Numbered from the stretch's first letter, positions 7,730 through 14,413 are shown. The stretch: 20,825 nucleotides of DNA from an uncultured Eubacteriales bacterium (GCA_900545925.1 URAZ01000054.1:1-20825), one strand, 5' to 3'. Made by a program: numbers and translations. Notes: generated from the letters alone by a model not told the origin.

Positions 7730-7784
7730 AGCTTCCTCCAAAAACATAATAAAATAGACAGCGGGAATAAAACCTGCTGCCAAT

Positions 7785-7818
7785 GACAAAAAGACGCGCG
7801 CAGGACAGCAAAGCCCTG
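7785..7818 (-). terminator. Riboswitch expression-platform terminator
   Basis: On the minus strand, CGCAGG and CCTGCG pair around GCTTTGCTGT, followed by CGCGTCTTTTTG. It lies about 14 bases after the aptamer, before the xpt ribosome binding site, so it is the likely off-switch. Confidence 0.75.
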
Positions 7819-7831
7819 CGTGAGCGAACTT

Positions 7832-7895
7832 CCAATAGTCGCAGCTTTGGCGCTGCGGTAGAGACATCCGGGCCGTACATCCGGAACTATATTGG
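7832..7895 (-). promoter_or_regulatory. Guanine riboswitch aptamer
   Basis: The minus strand reads P1 CCAATA/TATTGG, J1-2 TATAGT, P2 TCCGG/CCGGA, J2-3 TGTCTCTACC, P3 GCAGC/GCTGC and J3-1 GACTA. These are the purine aptamer core elements. The base that pairs with the ligand (position 74 in standard numbering) is C in GACTA, which specifies guanine or hypoxanthine rather than adenine. The GG in loop 2 and CC in loop 3 can form the kissing contact. With the terminator, guanine should shut down xpt-guaA. Confidence 0.93.
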
Positions 7896-7915
7896 CAACG
7901 ATATGAACTTCGTGC

Positions 7916-7944
7916 TGGACAATTTAAGTCTTAGCTATTATAAT
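7916..7944 (+). promoter_or_regulatory. Promoter of the LysR regulator gene
   Basis: TGGACA (7916-7921), 17 bases, TATAAT (7939-7944). It faces the xpt promoter and shares six bases of -10 with it. Confidence 0.7.
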
Positions 7945-7965
7945 CGGAATCAAGCAATAAGTAAA
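7937..7965 (-). promoter_or_regulatory. Promoter of the xpt-guaA riboswitch transcript
   Basis: On the minus strand, TTTACT (7965-7960), 17 bases and TATAAT (7942-7937). The -10 overlaps the -10 of the opposing LysR promoter because ATTATAAT is palindromic. Confidence 0.7.
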
Positions 7966-8025
7966 ATAGATGTTTTTAATCATTGCTATTAGCTTCATAA
8001 ATATAAGTAATGACAGGAGGCAGCT

Positions 8026-8958
8026 ATGGCCGTTAAATTGGAATTATACCGCGTCTTTCAGGAGGTCGCCCGCATGGGGAATATCTCTGCTGCGGCGCAG
8101 AATCTTTTTATTTCACAATCGGCAGTCAGCCAGTCCATCAAGCAGCTGGAAGAGCAGCTGCAGGTTCGGCTGTTCTCGCGCAGCACGCGCGGTGTCGTCT
8201 TGACCAGTGAGGGAAAGCTTCTCCTTGACTATGTTTCGCACGGTCTGGGCCTCATCCAGTGCGGCGAAGAAAAGCTTGCGCAGTCGCGCCAGCTGCTCAC
8301 GGGTGAACTCATCATCGGCGCAAGCGATACGGTCACGAAGACCTATCTGGTTTCGCGCCTTGAGGCGTTCCACCAGAATTATCCTGCTATCCAGATCCGA
8401 ATCCTGAATGGCACAAGCCAGATGGTGCTCGACTATCTGCACGCCGGTCAGGTTGATATTGCGTTTGCCAGCGAACCGAAGGATAAGGACGCGTATTCCG
8501 TCCGGCACTGCTTCGATACACATCAACTTTTCGTTGCTGCGCCGAATTATGACTGTGATTTTGACCATGTGCATTCTATGGAAGAAATTGCATCCTTCCC
8601 GCTGATTTTGCTTGAACGCAAGGCCAGTTCCCGCGTCTATGTTGAGCAGTTTTTCCAGCAACACGGCGTGAGCATCAAACCGGAGATCGAACTGGGGTCG
8701 CACAATCTGCTCATTTCGCTGGCCCGCATCGGCCTTGGCGTTGCCTGCGTAACAGAGGAATTTTCGCAGTCCGGCCTTGGCAGGGGCGTCATCCTGCCGC
8801 TGCACACCGATTTTGAGATTCCGCCGCGCTCCGTTTGTATGTGCACGCTGCGCGACGTTGCGCCGACCTCTGCCGCGAACCGGTTTATGGACTTTATCTC
8901 CGAGAGCGACAAAATGGCCTACGATCTGGGGCATTCCTATCATTTTACGAATGTTTGA
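8026..8958 (+). CDS. LysR-type transcriptional regulator
   Basis: The 310-residue protein has an N-terminal winged helix-turn-helix (about 4-62; MGNISAAAQNLFISQSAVSQ with recognition helix QSAVSQSIKQLEEQLQVRLF, and the typical SRSTRGVVLTSEG wing). A periplasmic-binding-like effector domain follows from about residue 90 (LTGELIIGASDTVTKTYL) to 300. The effector pocket contains GVACVTEEF. AGGAGG precedes the start by six bases. It diverges from xpt-guaA across a ~300-base region with a shared -10. LysR proteins usually regulate a divergent neighbour, so control of xpt-guaA or of itself is plausible, but the ligand is unknown. Confidence 0.93.
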   Translation: MAVKLELYRVFQEVARMGNISAAAQNLFISQSAVSQSIKQLEEQLQVRLFSRSTRGVVLTSEGKLLLDYVSHGLGLIQCGEEKLAQSRQLLTGELIIGASDTVTKTYLVSRLEAFHQNYPAIQIRILNGTSQMVLDYLHAGQVDIAFASEPKDKDAYSVRHCFDTHQLFVAAPNYDCDFDHVHSMEEIASFPLILLERKASSRVYVEQFFQQHGVSIKPEIELGSHNLLISLARIGLGVACVTEEFSQSGLGRGVILPLHTDFEIPPRSVCMCTLRDVAPTSAANRFMDFISESDKMAYDLGHSYHFTNV

Positions 8959-8992
8959 AAATGAGCAGTTCGCAGGATCTCGGATATTTGCG

Positions 8993-9129
8993 TAGGGGCG
9001 GAATACACTTGTTAGAACGATTGTAGGGGCCGATGCCCACATCGGCCCGCTGGAAAGTTACGAATTCTCTGCAGATTTCCGTAAAAACGGTGCGTTCTGC
9101 CGGTGCGATGTGGGCAACGCCCCCTACAA
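8993..9129. mobile_element. MITE-like terminal inverted repeat element
   Basis: The main unit spans 9021-9129: it begins TTGTAGGGGC and ends GCCCCCTACAA, giving 10-bp terminal inverted repeats about 109 bases apart. Inside the left end GCCGATG/CATCGGC forms another hairpin, and GATGTGGGCAACGCCCC near the right end mirrors it. A fragment of the same end (GTAGGGGCGG, 8993-9002) lies just upstream. Intergenic repeats with GTAGGGGC...GCCCCTAC ends are common in gut Clostridia in my recollection. There is no ORF. Its hairpins may also terminate the peptide transcript arriving from the right. Confidence 0.65.
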
Positions 9130-9145
9130 CTGGCGCGTTGGAAAC

Positions 9146-9355
9146 CTACCGCCCGTCCTCGCCGTTCATATCTGTCAGGTGATACTTTCTGTGAGGCCTG
9201 CTTCGGGCGGCGTTCATGTCCTGCAGGGAGGAACGGTGTTCCTCCTGCCCGTTCAGACAGTTCATATCGTCCAGCGCACAGGTGCGCGCATCGTCGTGGG
9301 ACAGACCGTTCATGTTTTTCAGACTGAACGGCTCTTTTTTCTGCTTCTTGTTCAT
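9146..9355 (-). CDS. 69-residue miniprotein with four 16-residue M-N repeats (paralog A)
   Basis: After a charged 10-residue start (MNKKQKKEPF) the whole protein is four repeats at exact 16-residue period: SLKNMNG (11), ALDDMNC (27), SLQDMNA (43), HLTDMNG (59). The Met-Asn pairs fall at 15/16, 31/32, 47/48 and 63/64. Cys26 and Cys33 flank repeat two. There is no signal peptide or membrane segment. AAGGAGG stands seven bases before ATG, a very strong ribosome binding site. The next gene upstream, 97 bases away, encodes a paralog with the same repeat register, so whole-gene duplication followed the internal repeat expansion. I do not recognise the family. Candidates are a multi-core modified-peptide precursor, a metal-binding peptide, or a repeat scaffold. 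Confidence 0.8.
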   Translation of the reverse strand: MNKKQKKEPFSLKNMNGLSHDDARTCALDDMNCLNGQEEHRSSLQDMNAARSRPHRKYHLTDMNGEDGR

Positions 9356-9409
9356 GGAAAAACCTCCTTTTTTGCATAGTTTTCCGTGAACAGCGGGCAG
9401 ATATACAAG

Positions 9410-9441
9410 CCCCGCCTGCACGCTTGCGCATACAGGCGGGG
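9410..9441 (-). terminator. Strong hairpin between the two repeat miniprotein genes
   Basis: CCCCGCCTG and CAGGCGGGG form a perfect 9-bp stem with an inner GCG/CGC. On the minus strand it is followed by CTTGTATAT, a weak T-tract. It could be a leaky terminator or an RNA-stabilising structure setting the ratio of the two peptides. No separate promoter for the 9355 gene is obvious to me. Confidence 0.55.
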
Positions 9442-9452
9442 GAGGTGGTGTG

Positions 9453-9653
9453 TCAGTCCTTGCGGCAGTTCATGTTCGTGATGCTGCAGGCCATGTCCGG
9501 CTGCTCGTTCGCCGCGTTCATATCCTGCAAAGACGCAGTCTGCTCCGGCTGACCGGCGCGGCAGTTCATGTCATTCAGGGCGCAGGTGCGCTTGTCGTCT
9601 GCGGACAGCCCGTTCATATTGTGCAGGCCGAGTGTGTTGGAATTGTTTTTCAT
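9453..9653 (-). CDS. 66-residue miniprotein with four 16-residue M-N repeats (paralog B)
   Basis: Repeats GLHNMNG (9), ALNDMNC (25), SLQDMNA (41) and SITNMNC (57) have Met at 13, 29, 45 and 61, an exact 16-residue period. Paralog A aligns repeat for repeat: NMNGLS-x-DD-x-RTCAL-x-DMNC in the first half and SLQDMNAA in the third repeat. Cysteines at 24, 31, 56 and 63 give two C-x6-C pairs around repeats two and four. No signal peptide; acidic and polar overall. I chose the ATG at 9653: AGGAGG lies seven bases upstream, and the 26 extra codons of the longer frame run through the promoter. First gene of the pair; function unknown. Confidence 0.8.
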   Translation of the reverse strand: MKNNSNTLGLHNMNGLSADDKRTCALNDMNCRAGQPEQTASLQDMNAANEQPDMACSITNMNCRKD

Positions 9654-9696
9654 TGGATATCCTCCTAAAATAGAAATAATAATCATTACTAATATT

Positions 9697-9724
9697 ATTA
9701 TACACAAAGAGTTGTATTTGTCAA
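9697..9724 (-). promoter_or_regulatory. Consensus promoter of the repeat miniprotein genes
   Basis: On the minus strand, TTGACA (9724-9719), a 16-base spacer and TATAAT (9702-9697) match consensus fully, implying strong transcription unless repressed. Directly downstream, an AT-rich dyad (AATAAT...ATTATT around ATTAGTAAT, about 9675-9700) could be an operator. Confidence 0.85.
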
Positions 9725-9741
9725 GCCCCAAAATAAAAATG

Positions 9742-9765
9742 CCCTCTGTCCGGATGGACAGAGGG
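9742..9765 (-). terminator. Terminator of the GntR/ABC operon
   Basis: A perfect 10-bp stem (CCCTCTGTCC/GGACAGAGGG, loop ATCC) is followed on the minus strand by CATTTTTATTTT. It starts 17 bases after the 9782 gene stop and separates that operon from the miniprotein promoter. Confidence 0.93.
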
Positions 9766-9781
9766 TAGGGAAGTGCGGATA

Positions 9782-11305
9782 TTATGGCGTGTCGGCTTGC
9801 CAGCTGAGCGTGATCGTATCCGGCTGGATCAAGTCTTCGTATCGCATGGCTCTTCCATTTACATAATTGCAGCCTTCCAGACTGCTTACATATCCACCGC
9901 TGTAGGCCAGTCCTGTTTCATCAAAAACTGTGAGAACAAACCCGCAGTTGTCAACATAGGTGCCGTCCGGCGTGATGAGCGCCTCGGTGCTTCCGGCAAG
10001 ATAGGCTGCAGCACTGGGCCCGTCATTAGACAAAACTGTCTCGTCGTTGTTTACAATGACAAGCCGTCTTCCGTCAAAGGCCATCGCTCGGACAGTCGCA
10101 TATACTGGCGCGTACAGATCATCGGGCAAATAATCGGAACGCAGCGCAATCTGGTACAGTCCGTCTGCATCCTGCGTCAAGACGCAGATGCGCCCCTGGA
10201 TCTGCTGGATGCAGACGAACTCCTCCGTTTCGGTTATGTTTACATAATCATCTTCCGGCTCAAAATCCGATACCGCCAGCTTTTGCAGAGTGTCACCTGT
10301 TTTGCAGTCAATTAAGGTTACATAATATGTGTTATTTTCAACCGTATGAAGCAGCAGCCGCGTATTGTCCGGCGTCAACCCGAGATGCTCGATGCGTGCC
10401 TCCGGATTGACCGGGAAAAAGCAGGTCAGCTGATCGGTATAGACCTCGTTTACGTTCCCGCCGTAAAACGCGCTGGCCTCGGAATCCGGGGCAAGCGGCC
10501 CATAGGGGAGCATATAGACACCATAGCCGCCCGGAATGCGGCTCGTATCGACCAGTTGGTCTTGCTCTGTCCGGTTGCCAAACCAGAAGAAGCAGGCGTC
10601 ATCCGTCACCACGCTTTCCGTGTTCATCCAGAACCGGTCGCCCTCTCTGACACTGGAGATGCTCCGGGCAGAGCCGCTGCCGTCCATATTCTTGTCGATA
10701 CCAAGCTCGATATATTCATCCGGCAGAACTGGGATGCGGAAAAAGCAGCCCAGCGCGACCTGTGCACGTTCACCAATCCATTCGCTGTCCGCTGAGGCGT
10801 CCTGCCAGTTGACAAGGGGGTCATAATTAACGCCCGGAAGATCGATGGAAAACTCAAACGGATATTCGTCGTAATAGTCTGCAAACCGGATCGTCATGGA
10901 ACCGCTTTCGCCGGGCGAAAGTGTGTCCAGCAGGGACTGATACGCCGTTGAGAAGCCGAAGACATCGTCGCTGCCGGTCGTGGCCGCGTCGTGGTAAAAA
11001 TTGATCTCGACGCCGCGGTAGCGAACCTCTCGCTGCGCTGTCCGTCCGGAGGGCGAGAACCGGAAGTTCGTTTCCGCGCGATAATCCTGCGCGGAAAACT
11101 GTACGGTGCTCTCCCAGTTCAGTTTGTACCGCATAGCGGCTTTCAAATGTACGGTCAGTCCGTCCGCCGCGGCAGGGTCGCCGGAGAAGACATACTCCTG
11201 AAACACAATGTCCTCGCGCGGCGCACTGACCGCCTGCGCAGCCAATGCCGTGCCGCAGCCACACACCAGTACAAGCGCCAGAAAGATCATCAGCGTTTTA
11301 CGCAT
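9782..11305 (-). CDS. Large extracytoplasmic protein of the ABC operon, unknown function
   Basis: A 507-residue exported protein. The N-terminus MRKTLMIFLALVLVCGCG has a lipobox-like V-C-G-C with Cys17, so a lipoprotein is likely; a signal peptidase I site after ALA at about 22 is the alternative. The first ~270 residues look like a beta-rich domain (NFRFSPSGRTAQREVRYRGV). The C-terminal half reads like propeller blades: NTRLLLHTVENNTYYVTLID, EEFVCIQQIQGRICVLTQD, VRAMAFDGRRLVIVNNDE. No family recognised. Its ATG overlaps the ATPase stop by eight bases with AGGAGG inside the ATPase gene. It may sense or present a ligand for the transporter, replacing the extracellular domains of YtrF-like permeases. 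Confidence 0.8.
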   Translation of the reverse strand: MRKTLMIFLALVLVCGCGTALAAQAVSAPREDIVFQEYVFSGDPAAADGLTVHLKAAMRYKLNWESTVQFSAQDYRAETNFRFSPSGRTAQREVRYRGVEINFYHDAATTGSDDVFGFSTAYQSLLDTLSPGESGSMTIRFADYYDEYPFEFSIDLPGVNYDPLVNWQDASADSEWIGERAQVALGCFFRIPVLPDEYIELGIDKNMDGSGSARSISSVREGDRFWMNTESVVTDDACFFWFGNRTEQDQLVDTSRIPGGYGVYMLPYGPLAPDSEASAFYGGNVNEVYTDQLTCFFPVNPEARIEHLGLTPDNTRLLLHTVENNTYYVTLIDCKTGDTLQKLAVSDFEPEDDYVNITETEEFVCIQQIQGRICVLTQDADGLYQIALRSDYLPDDLYAPVYATVRAMAFDGRRLVIVNNDETVLSNDGPSAAAYLAGSTEALITPDGTYVDNCGFVLTVFDETGLAYSGGYVSSLEGCNYVNGRAMRYEDLIQPDTITLSWQADTP

Positions 11306-12044
11306 GCTCGTCCTCCTTGCCGGTCAGCTCGGTCAGCGCTCTGGAAACGCGGTCAGATTGATAGCTGTACGTCTCCTTGACATAGTCCATCAGCGTCTTG
11401 CCCTGTTCGTCCAGCTCCGCCGTCTGCACGTCGCCCGCGATTCGGCCCTTGTGCAGCAGAACGGCCCGCCCGATGAAGCCCGTCACTTCCTCAATCAGAT
11501 GCGTGGACAGAATCACCGTCTCATGCGGCTCGAGAATGCCGAGCAGGACCTTGTAAAAGTCCTCCCGGTTGAAAATATCGTTTCCCGCAAACGGTTCGTC
11601 CATCAGGATATAATCCGCGCCCTGCGACAGGGCCATGATGACTTCAAACTGGTTTTTCTGCCCGGTCGAGAAGCTGCGGATGGGCTTGTCCATCGGAAGC
11701 TGAAAGAAGTCCATTAGCCCCTCAAAGCGCCTGCCGAGGAACGTCTCAAAGTGCTCCTCATAAAATTCCCGGTGGGCTTTGGCAGTCAGGGCAGGGAAGA
11801 AGCTGTGCTCGCAGGTGGCAAAGGAAAAACGGCCGATATTCTGCCGCGTGATCGCTTCGCCGTCCAGCGTAATTTCACCTGCATCATATGCAATCAGCTG
11901 TAAGATGCACTTCATCAGCGTCGTCTTGCCTGCGCCGTTCTCACCGAACAGCCCGACGATCTCGCCCGGTCCGACGGAAAGCTGCACGTTGTCCAGCGCT
12001 TGCGTCTGGCCGTAGCGCTTGCAGAGATTTTTGAGTTCCAGCAT
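11298..12044 (-). CDS. ABC transporter ATP-binding protein (YtrB-like)
   Basis: The 248-residue ATPase has Walker A GENGAGKT (34-41), a degenerate signature FSTGQKNQ (125-132) in place of LSGGQ, Walker B YILMDEP (145-151) and the H-loop His182 in LSTHLIEEV. Length and order match DrrA/YtrB-type ATPases of exporters or antibiotic-resistance ABC systems. It follows a membrane gene with the TGATG arrangement and overlaps the downstream gene, so all subunits are made together. It should energise the two membrane proteins encoded just upstream. Substrate unknown; with a YtrA-type regulator, a cell-envelope or peptide stress role is the best guess. Confidence 0.93.
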   Translation of the reverse strand: MLELKNLCKRYGQTQALDNVQLSVGPGEIVGLFGENGAGKTTLMKCILQLIAYDAGEITLDGEAITRQNIGRFSFATCEHSFFPALTAKAHREFYEEHFETFLGRRFEGLMDFFQLPMDKPIRSFSTGQKNQFEVIMALSQGADYILMDEPFAGNDIFNREDFYKVLLGILEPHETVILSTHLIEEVTGFIGRAVLLHKGRIAGDVQTAELDEQGKTLMDYVKETYSYQSDRVSRALTELTGKEDEHA

Positions 12045-12553
12045 CAGAAAAACGCCCCCCAGATATTCAAAGTTTCCTCCGGCGGCATGCAGCGCGCCGG
12101 AACGCCGTTTCGATAAATCAGAACAAATATCAGCAGCACCAGCAAAAGCAGAACCAGCGCCGCACCGCAGGCTGCCGCAGGGATCGCAATGCAGCGCCTG
12201 CGCAGCTCGTTTGGATCCTTCAGACGCTTCATGAGGTAAATGCTCTTCGTTTCCGTGAAAAACGACCAGTAGTTGGCAAATGCACGCAGCGCACAGAAGC
12301 CCGCATAGGCCCAGAAGACGGCGAGCTTGTGCCGCAGGAGTGTATTCAGCGTCGGCATGACGGCGCCCTGCCGCAAAATCTGTGTCCCATAGCGAAAGAT
12401 GTACAGTTCACGCAGCGCGGCCTGATAGTCCCGCAGGAACGTGTACAATGCGACCAGAAGCACCGCCAGAAACAGCAGGCCAAAATATGAAGCGTCCCAA
12501 TTCAGCCCCATTCCGGGCAGCGTGTACCGCGAAAGACGTTTACTCCACTTCAT
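12044..12553 (-). CDS. Membrane protein of the ABC operon (3 helices)
   Basis: The 169-residue product has three predicted transmembrane helices: about 23-40, 75-97 and 122-146. A cytosolic loop carries ETKSIYLMKRLKDPNELRRRC. That loop, SIYLMKRLKDP, resembles a segment seen in small membrane partners of YtrA/B-type ABC systems in Clostridia, from memory. The start overlaps the end of the preceding gene by 14 bases and the stop overlaps the ATPase start by one. Probably a subunit or regulator of the transporter. Confidence 0.82.
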   Translation of the reverse strand: MKWSKRLSRYTLPGMGLNWDASYFGLLFLAVLLVALYTFLRDYQAALRELYIFRYGTQILRQGAVMPTLNTLLRHKLAVFWAYAGFCALRAFANYWSFFTETKSIYLMKRLKDPNELRRRCIAIPAAACGAALVLLLLVLLIFVLIYRNGVPARCMPPEETLNIWGAFF

Positions 12554-13283
12554 CTGCCAGCCCGTCCTTTCCGTTATGCGCCTGTGTCAGCCCGGATCCC
12601 AGAAAGCCCAGCCCGACGAGCAGCGCCGTGAGCGCATGGAAAATGCCCGTGCTTCTGCCCGCCGTATATTGGACTGACAGGTTCAGCACCAGCAGGAACG
12701 TCAGGCCCATGCAGACCAGCCAGCTGCGGCTGCCTTTTTTGCGCAGCCCAAGCTGCATACACGCGGTCACGCAGCCCAGCGCCAGCACGAATATCAAATT
12801 GCGCGTCCATACATATCCGTCCGCCAGCGGCAGAAGCCCGTGTAGGAAGCCGCTGCGGTAGAAATCCACGAACACGCCCTGCGGGCCAGCCGAATACACG
12901 GCGCTTTTTGCGTTCCAGAATGCCGCGCCCACAGCCGCCATGATCTGCACACACCACAAGACCGCATAGCAGAGCGCGTTGCATGCGCAGCTCCACAGAA
13001 AGACGCAGCGCTCTGATATCCGCAGCCGCCGCAGCGTATAGCCGTACCGGCTGTTTGAACCGAGGCTGGATGCCAGCAGCACCTGAAGCGCCAGGATTCC
13101 TGCTCGGAACGAATAATGCAGTGCACTTTCTAGATTGCTGCCCGATAAGGTAAGCGCTGCTCCATGCGCGATGCACAAGCCGGCGAAGATTCCCTCAACA
13201 ACAAGTAGCCCCAATACCACCGGCAGCAGCCGGTTCAGCGCTGCGCGCGCATGCAGTCCGAACACAGATACTTGTTTTTTCAT
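12540..13283 (-). CDS. ABC-2-type membrane permease of the operon
   Basis: A 247-residue polytopic protein with about six hydrophobic helices (about 19-42, 63-78, 98-120, 160-178, 190-208, 216-232). The segment YGYTLRRLRISERCVFLW after helix two is like the coupling-helix region of ABC-2 permeases, which faces the ATPase. The GntR gene's stop overlaps its ATG (ATGA), and GGAGGAGG lies upstream. Specific family not recognised. It is the likely translocation subunit for the ATPase at 11298-12044. Confidence 0.8.
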   Translation of the reverse strand: MKKQVSVFGLHARAALNRLLPVVLGLLVVEGIFAGLCIAHGAALTLSGSNLESALHYSFRAGILALQVLLASSLGSNSRYGYTLRRLRISERCVFLWSCACNALCYAVLWCVQIMAAVGAAFWNAKSAVYSAGPQGVFVDFYRSGFLHGLLPLADGYVWTRNLIFVLALGCVTACMQLGLRKKGSRSWLVCMGLTFLLVLNLSVQYTAGRSTGIFHALTALLVGLGFLGSGLTQAHNGKDGLADEVE

Positions 13284-13663
13284 TCATCTTCCTCCTCCCA
13301 CGCCTGCTCAATGAGTCGCAGCGCCTCTTCTTTGGAAATTCCCAGCTGCCGCAGTGTGCGGGCCATGGTGCGTAGTTCGTCTGATAAGACCTCCCGCCGC
13401 AGCGCATCCAGTATATCCGGCGGCAGCGTCATGCAGCTTTTTGTGCCTGTGCGGGACTCCATCAGATGTTCTTCCTCCAGCATGTGAAACGCTTTCTGCA
13501 CCGTATTTGGATTGATGCCGAGCAGCGCCGACAGAACCCGGCGGGACGGCAGTTCATCGCCGTCCCGAATCGTCCCGGCAATCGCCCCCCGTTTGATAAA
13601 ATTGATAATTTGCAGATACACCGGCGTTCCGTCCACTGCTCGGAACGCTTCAAACGACACCAT
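13280..13663 (-). CDS. GntR-family regulator, YtrA subfamily
   Basis: A 127-residue regulator with a GntR winged helix (about 12-80; PVYLQIINFIKRGAIAG, then LPSRRVLSALLGINPNTVQKAF) and only a short C-terminal dimerising tail (EVLSDELRTMARTLRQLGISKEEALRLIEQA). That short tail defines the YtrA subfamily, normally a repressor of its own ABC operon. I chose the ATG at 13663, preceded by GGTGG; the longer frame starting at 13696 would begin about five bases after the predicted transcription start and lacks a ribosome binding site. A palindrome overlapping the promoter is the likely operator. Confidence 0.92.
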   Translation of the reverse strand: MVSFEAFRAVDGTPVYLQIINFIKRGAIAGTIRDGDELPSRRVLSALLGINPNTVQKAFHMLEEEHLMESRTGTKSCMTLPPDILDALRREVLSDELRTMARTLRQLGISKEEALRLIEQAWEEEDE

Positions 13664-13704
13664 ATCCGTCACCACCGTATTACTCAACTCATACACTTGA
13701 TGGC

Positions 13705-13736
13705 TGTATTATACACATAGTACACTTACCTGTCAA
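13705..13736 (-). promoter_or_regulatory. Promoter and YtrA-type operator of the ABC operon
   Basis: On the minus strand, TTGACA (13736-13731), 17 bases and TATAAT (13713-13708) are consensus. Over the -10 lies the palindrome TGTACTAT-GTGT-ATAATACA (13724-13705), with seven of eight bases per arm matching. Its TGTA-n-TAT half sites resemble GntR/YtrA operators as I recall them. A repressor bound there would block the -10. Confidence 0.8.
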
Positions 13737-13745
13737 GCCGCTATC

Positions 13746-13774
13746 TTGACATTTCTGCAAAAAGCGGGTACTCT
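13746..13774 (+). promoter_or_regulatory. Promoter of the TetR gene
   Basis: TTGACA (13746-13751), 17 bases and TACTCT (13769-13774): a consensus -35 with a weak -10. It lies back to back with the GntR operon promoter. Confidence 0.6.
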
Positions 13775-13778
13775 GAAA

Positions 13779-13798
13779 AAAAGCGCTTGTACGCTTTT
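13779..13798. promoter_or_regulatory. Candidate TetR operator
   Basis: The perfect palindrome AAAAGCG-CTTGTA-CGCTTTT lies just after the predicted -10 and before the ribosome binding site of the TetR gene. This is the usual place for an autorepressor site. I see no second exact copy near the oleate hydratase gene. Confidence 0.6.
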
Positions 13799-13815
13799 CA
13801 AGACAGGAGGCCCAT

Positions 13816-14394
13816 ATGTCCGATCTGACCAAACGTGCGCTGGAGCAGTCGCTTAAAAACCTGCTCCTGCAAAAGCCGCTCCATAAAATCACCATCAGCG
13901 ATATTGCCGACGACTGCGGTATCAACCGCATGACGTTTTATTATCATTTCAAGGACATCTACGATCTGGTTGAATGGTCATGTCAAGAGGATGCAGCAAA
14001 GGCGCTGGCAGGGAAGAAAACCTATGAGACATGGCAGCAGGGCTTTGAACAGATTTTCGAGGCAGTCTTGGCAAACAAACCTTTCATCATGAACGTCTAT
14101 CACTCCGTCAGCCGGGAACAGGTTGAAAATTATCTCTATAAGCTGACATATGATCTTCTTGAAGGCGTAGTCGAAGAGCAAGCAGCTGGTATGTCTGTCC
14201 GCCCAGAAGACAAGGCGTTTATTGCAAACGTCTATAAATACGCCTTTGTCGGCCTCATGCTCGACTGGATCAAGCACGATATGAAGGGCGAACCGAAAGA
14301 AATCATCGACCGGCTGGACTGCGTCATCCACGGCAGCGTTTCCGCCGCGCTTGGCCGTTTCCGGATTGACACTCCATCAAATCCGGCTGATTGA
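13816..14394 (+). CDS. TetR-family regulator (DhaS-like)
   Basis: The 192-residue protein has a TetR helix-turn-helix at ~8-55: LTKRALEQSLKNLLLQKPLHKITISDIADDCGINRMTFYYHFKD (residues 4-47 approx). The last part, INRMTFYYHFKDIYDLV, is the recognition helix. The C-terminal domain (NVYHSVSREQVENYLYKL, FVGLMLDWIKHDMK) fits the DhaS/TetR_C_8-like group common in Firmicutes. AGGAGG precedes ATG. It is followed by a terminator and then the oleate hydratase gene on the same strand, so it is a good candidate to sense unsaturated fatty acids and control that gene; this is inferred from position. Confidence 0.9.
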   Translation: MSDLTKRALEQSLKNLLLQKPLHKITISDIADDCGINRMTFYYHFKDIYDLVEWSCQEDAAKALAGKKTYETWQQGFEQIFEAVLANKPFIMNVYHSVSREQVENYLYKLTYDLLEGVVEEQAAGMSVRPEDKAFIANVYKYAFVGLMLDWIKHDMKGEPKEIIDRLDCVIHGSVSAALGRFRIDTPSNPAD

Positions 14395-14413
14395 TAAGAA
14401 ATTGAACAGATCA

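Noticed and set aside
7730..7867. 46-residue N-terminal extension of Xpt
   Set aside because: It runs through the riboswitch expression platform and past the ribosome binding site at 7729; the family starts at MQELK.
9410..9441. Hairpin as a tRNA-like structure
   Set aside because: It is a single stem with no cloverleaf arms or CCA end.
9146..9653. 48-base periodicity read as a CRISPR array or tandem DNA repeat
   Set aside because: The period follows codons and the conserved part is a short protein motif; the DNA between is not identical, and the frames have proper starts and stops.
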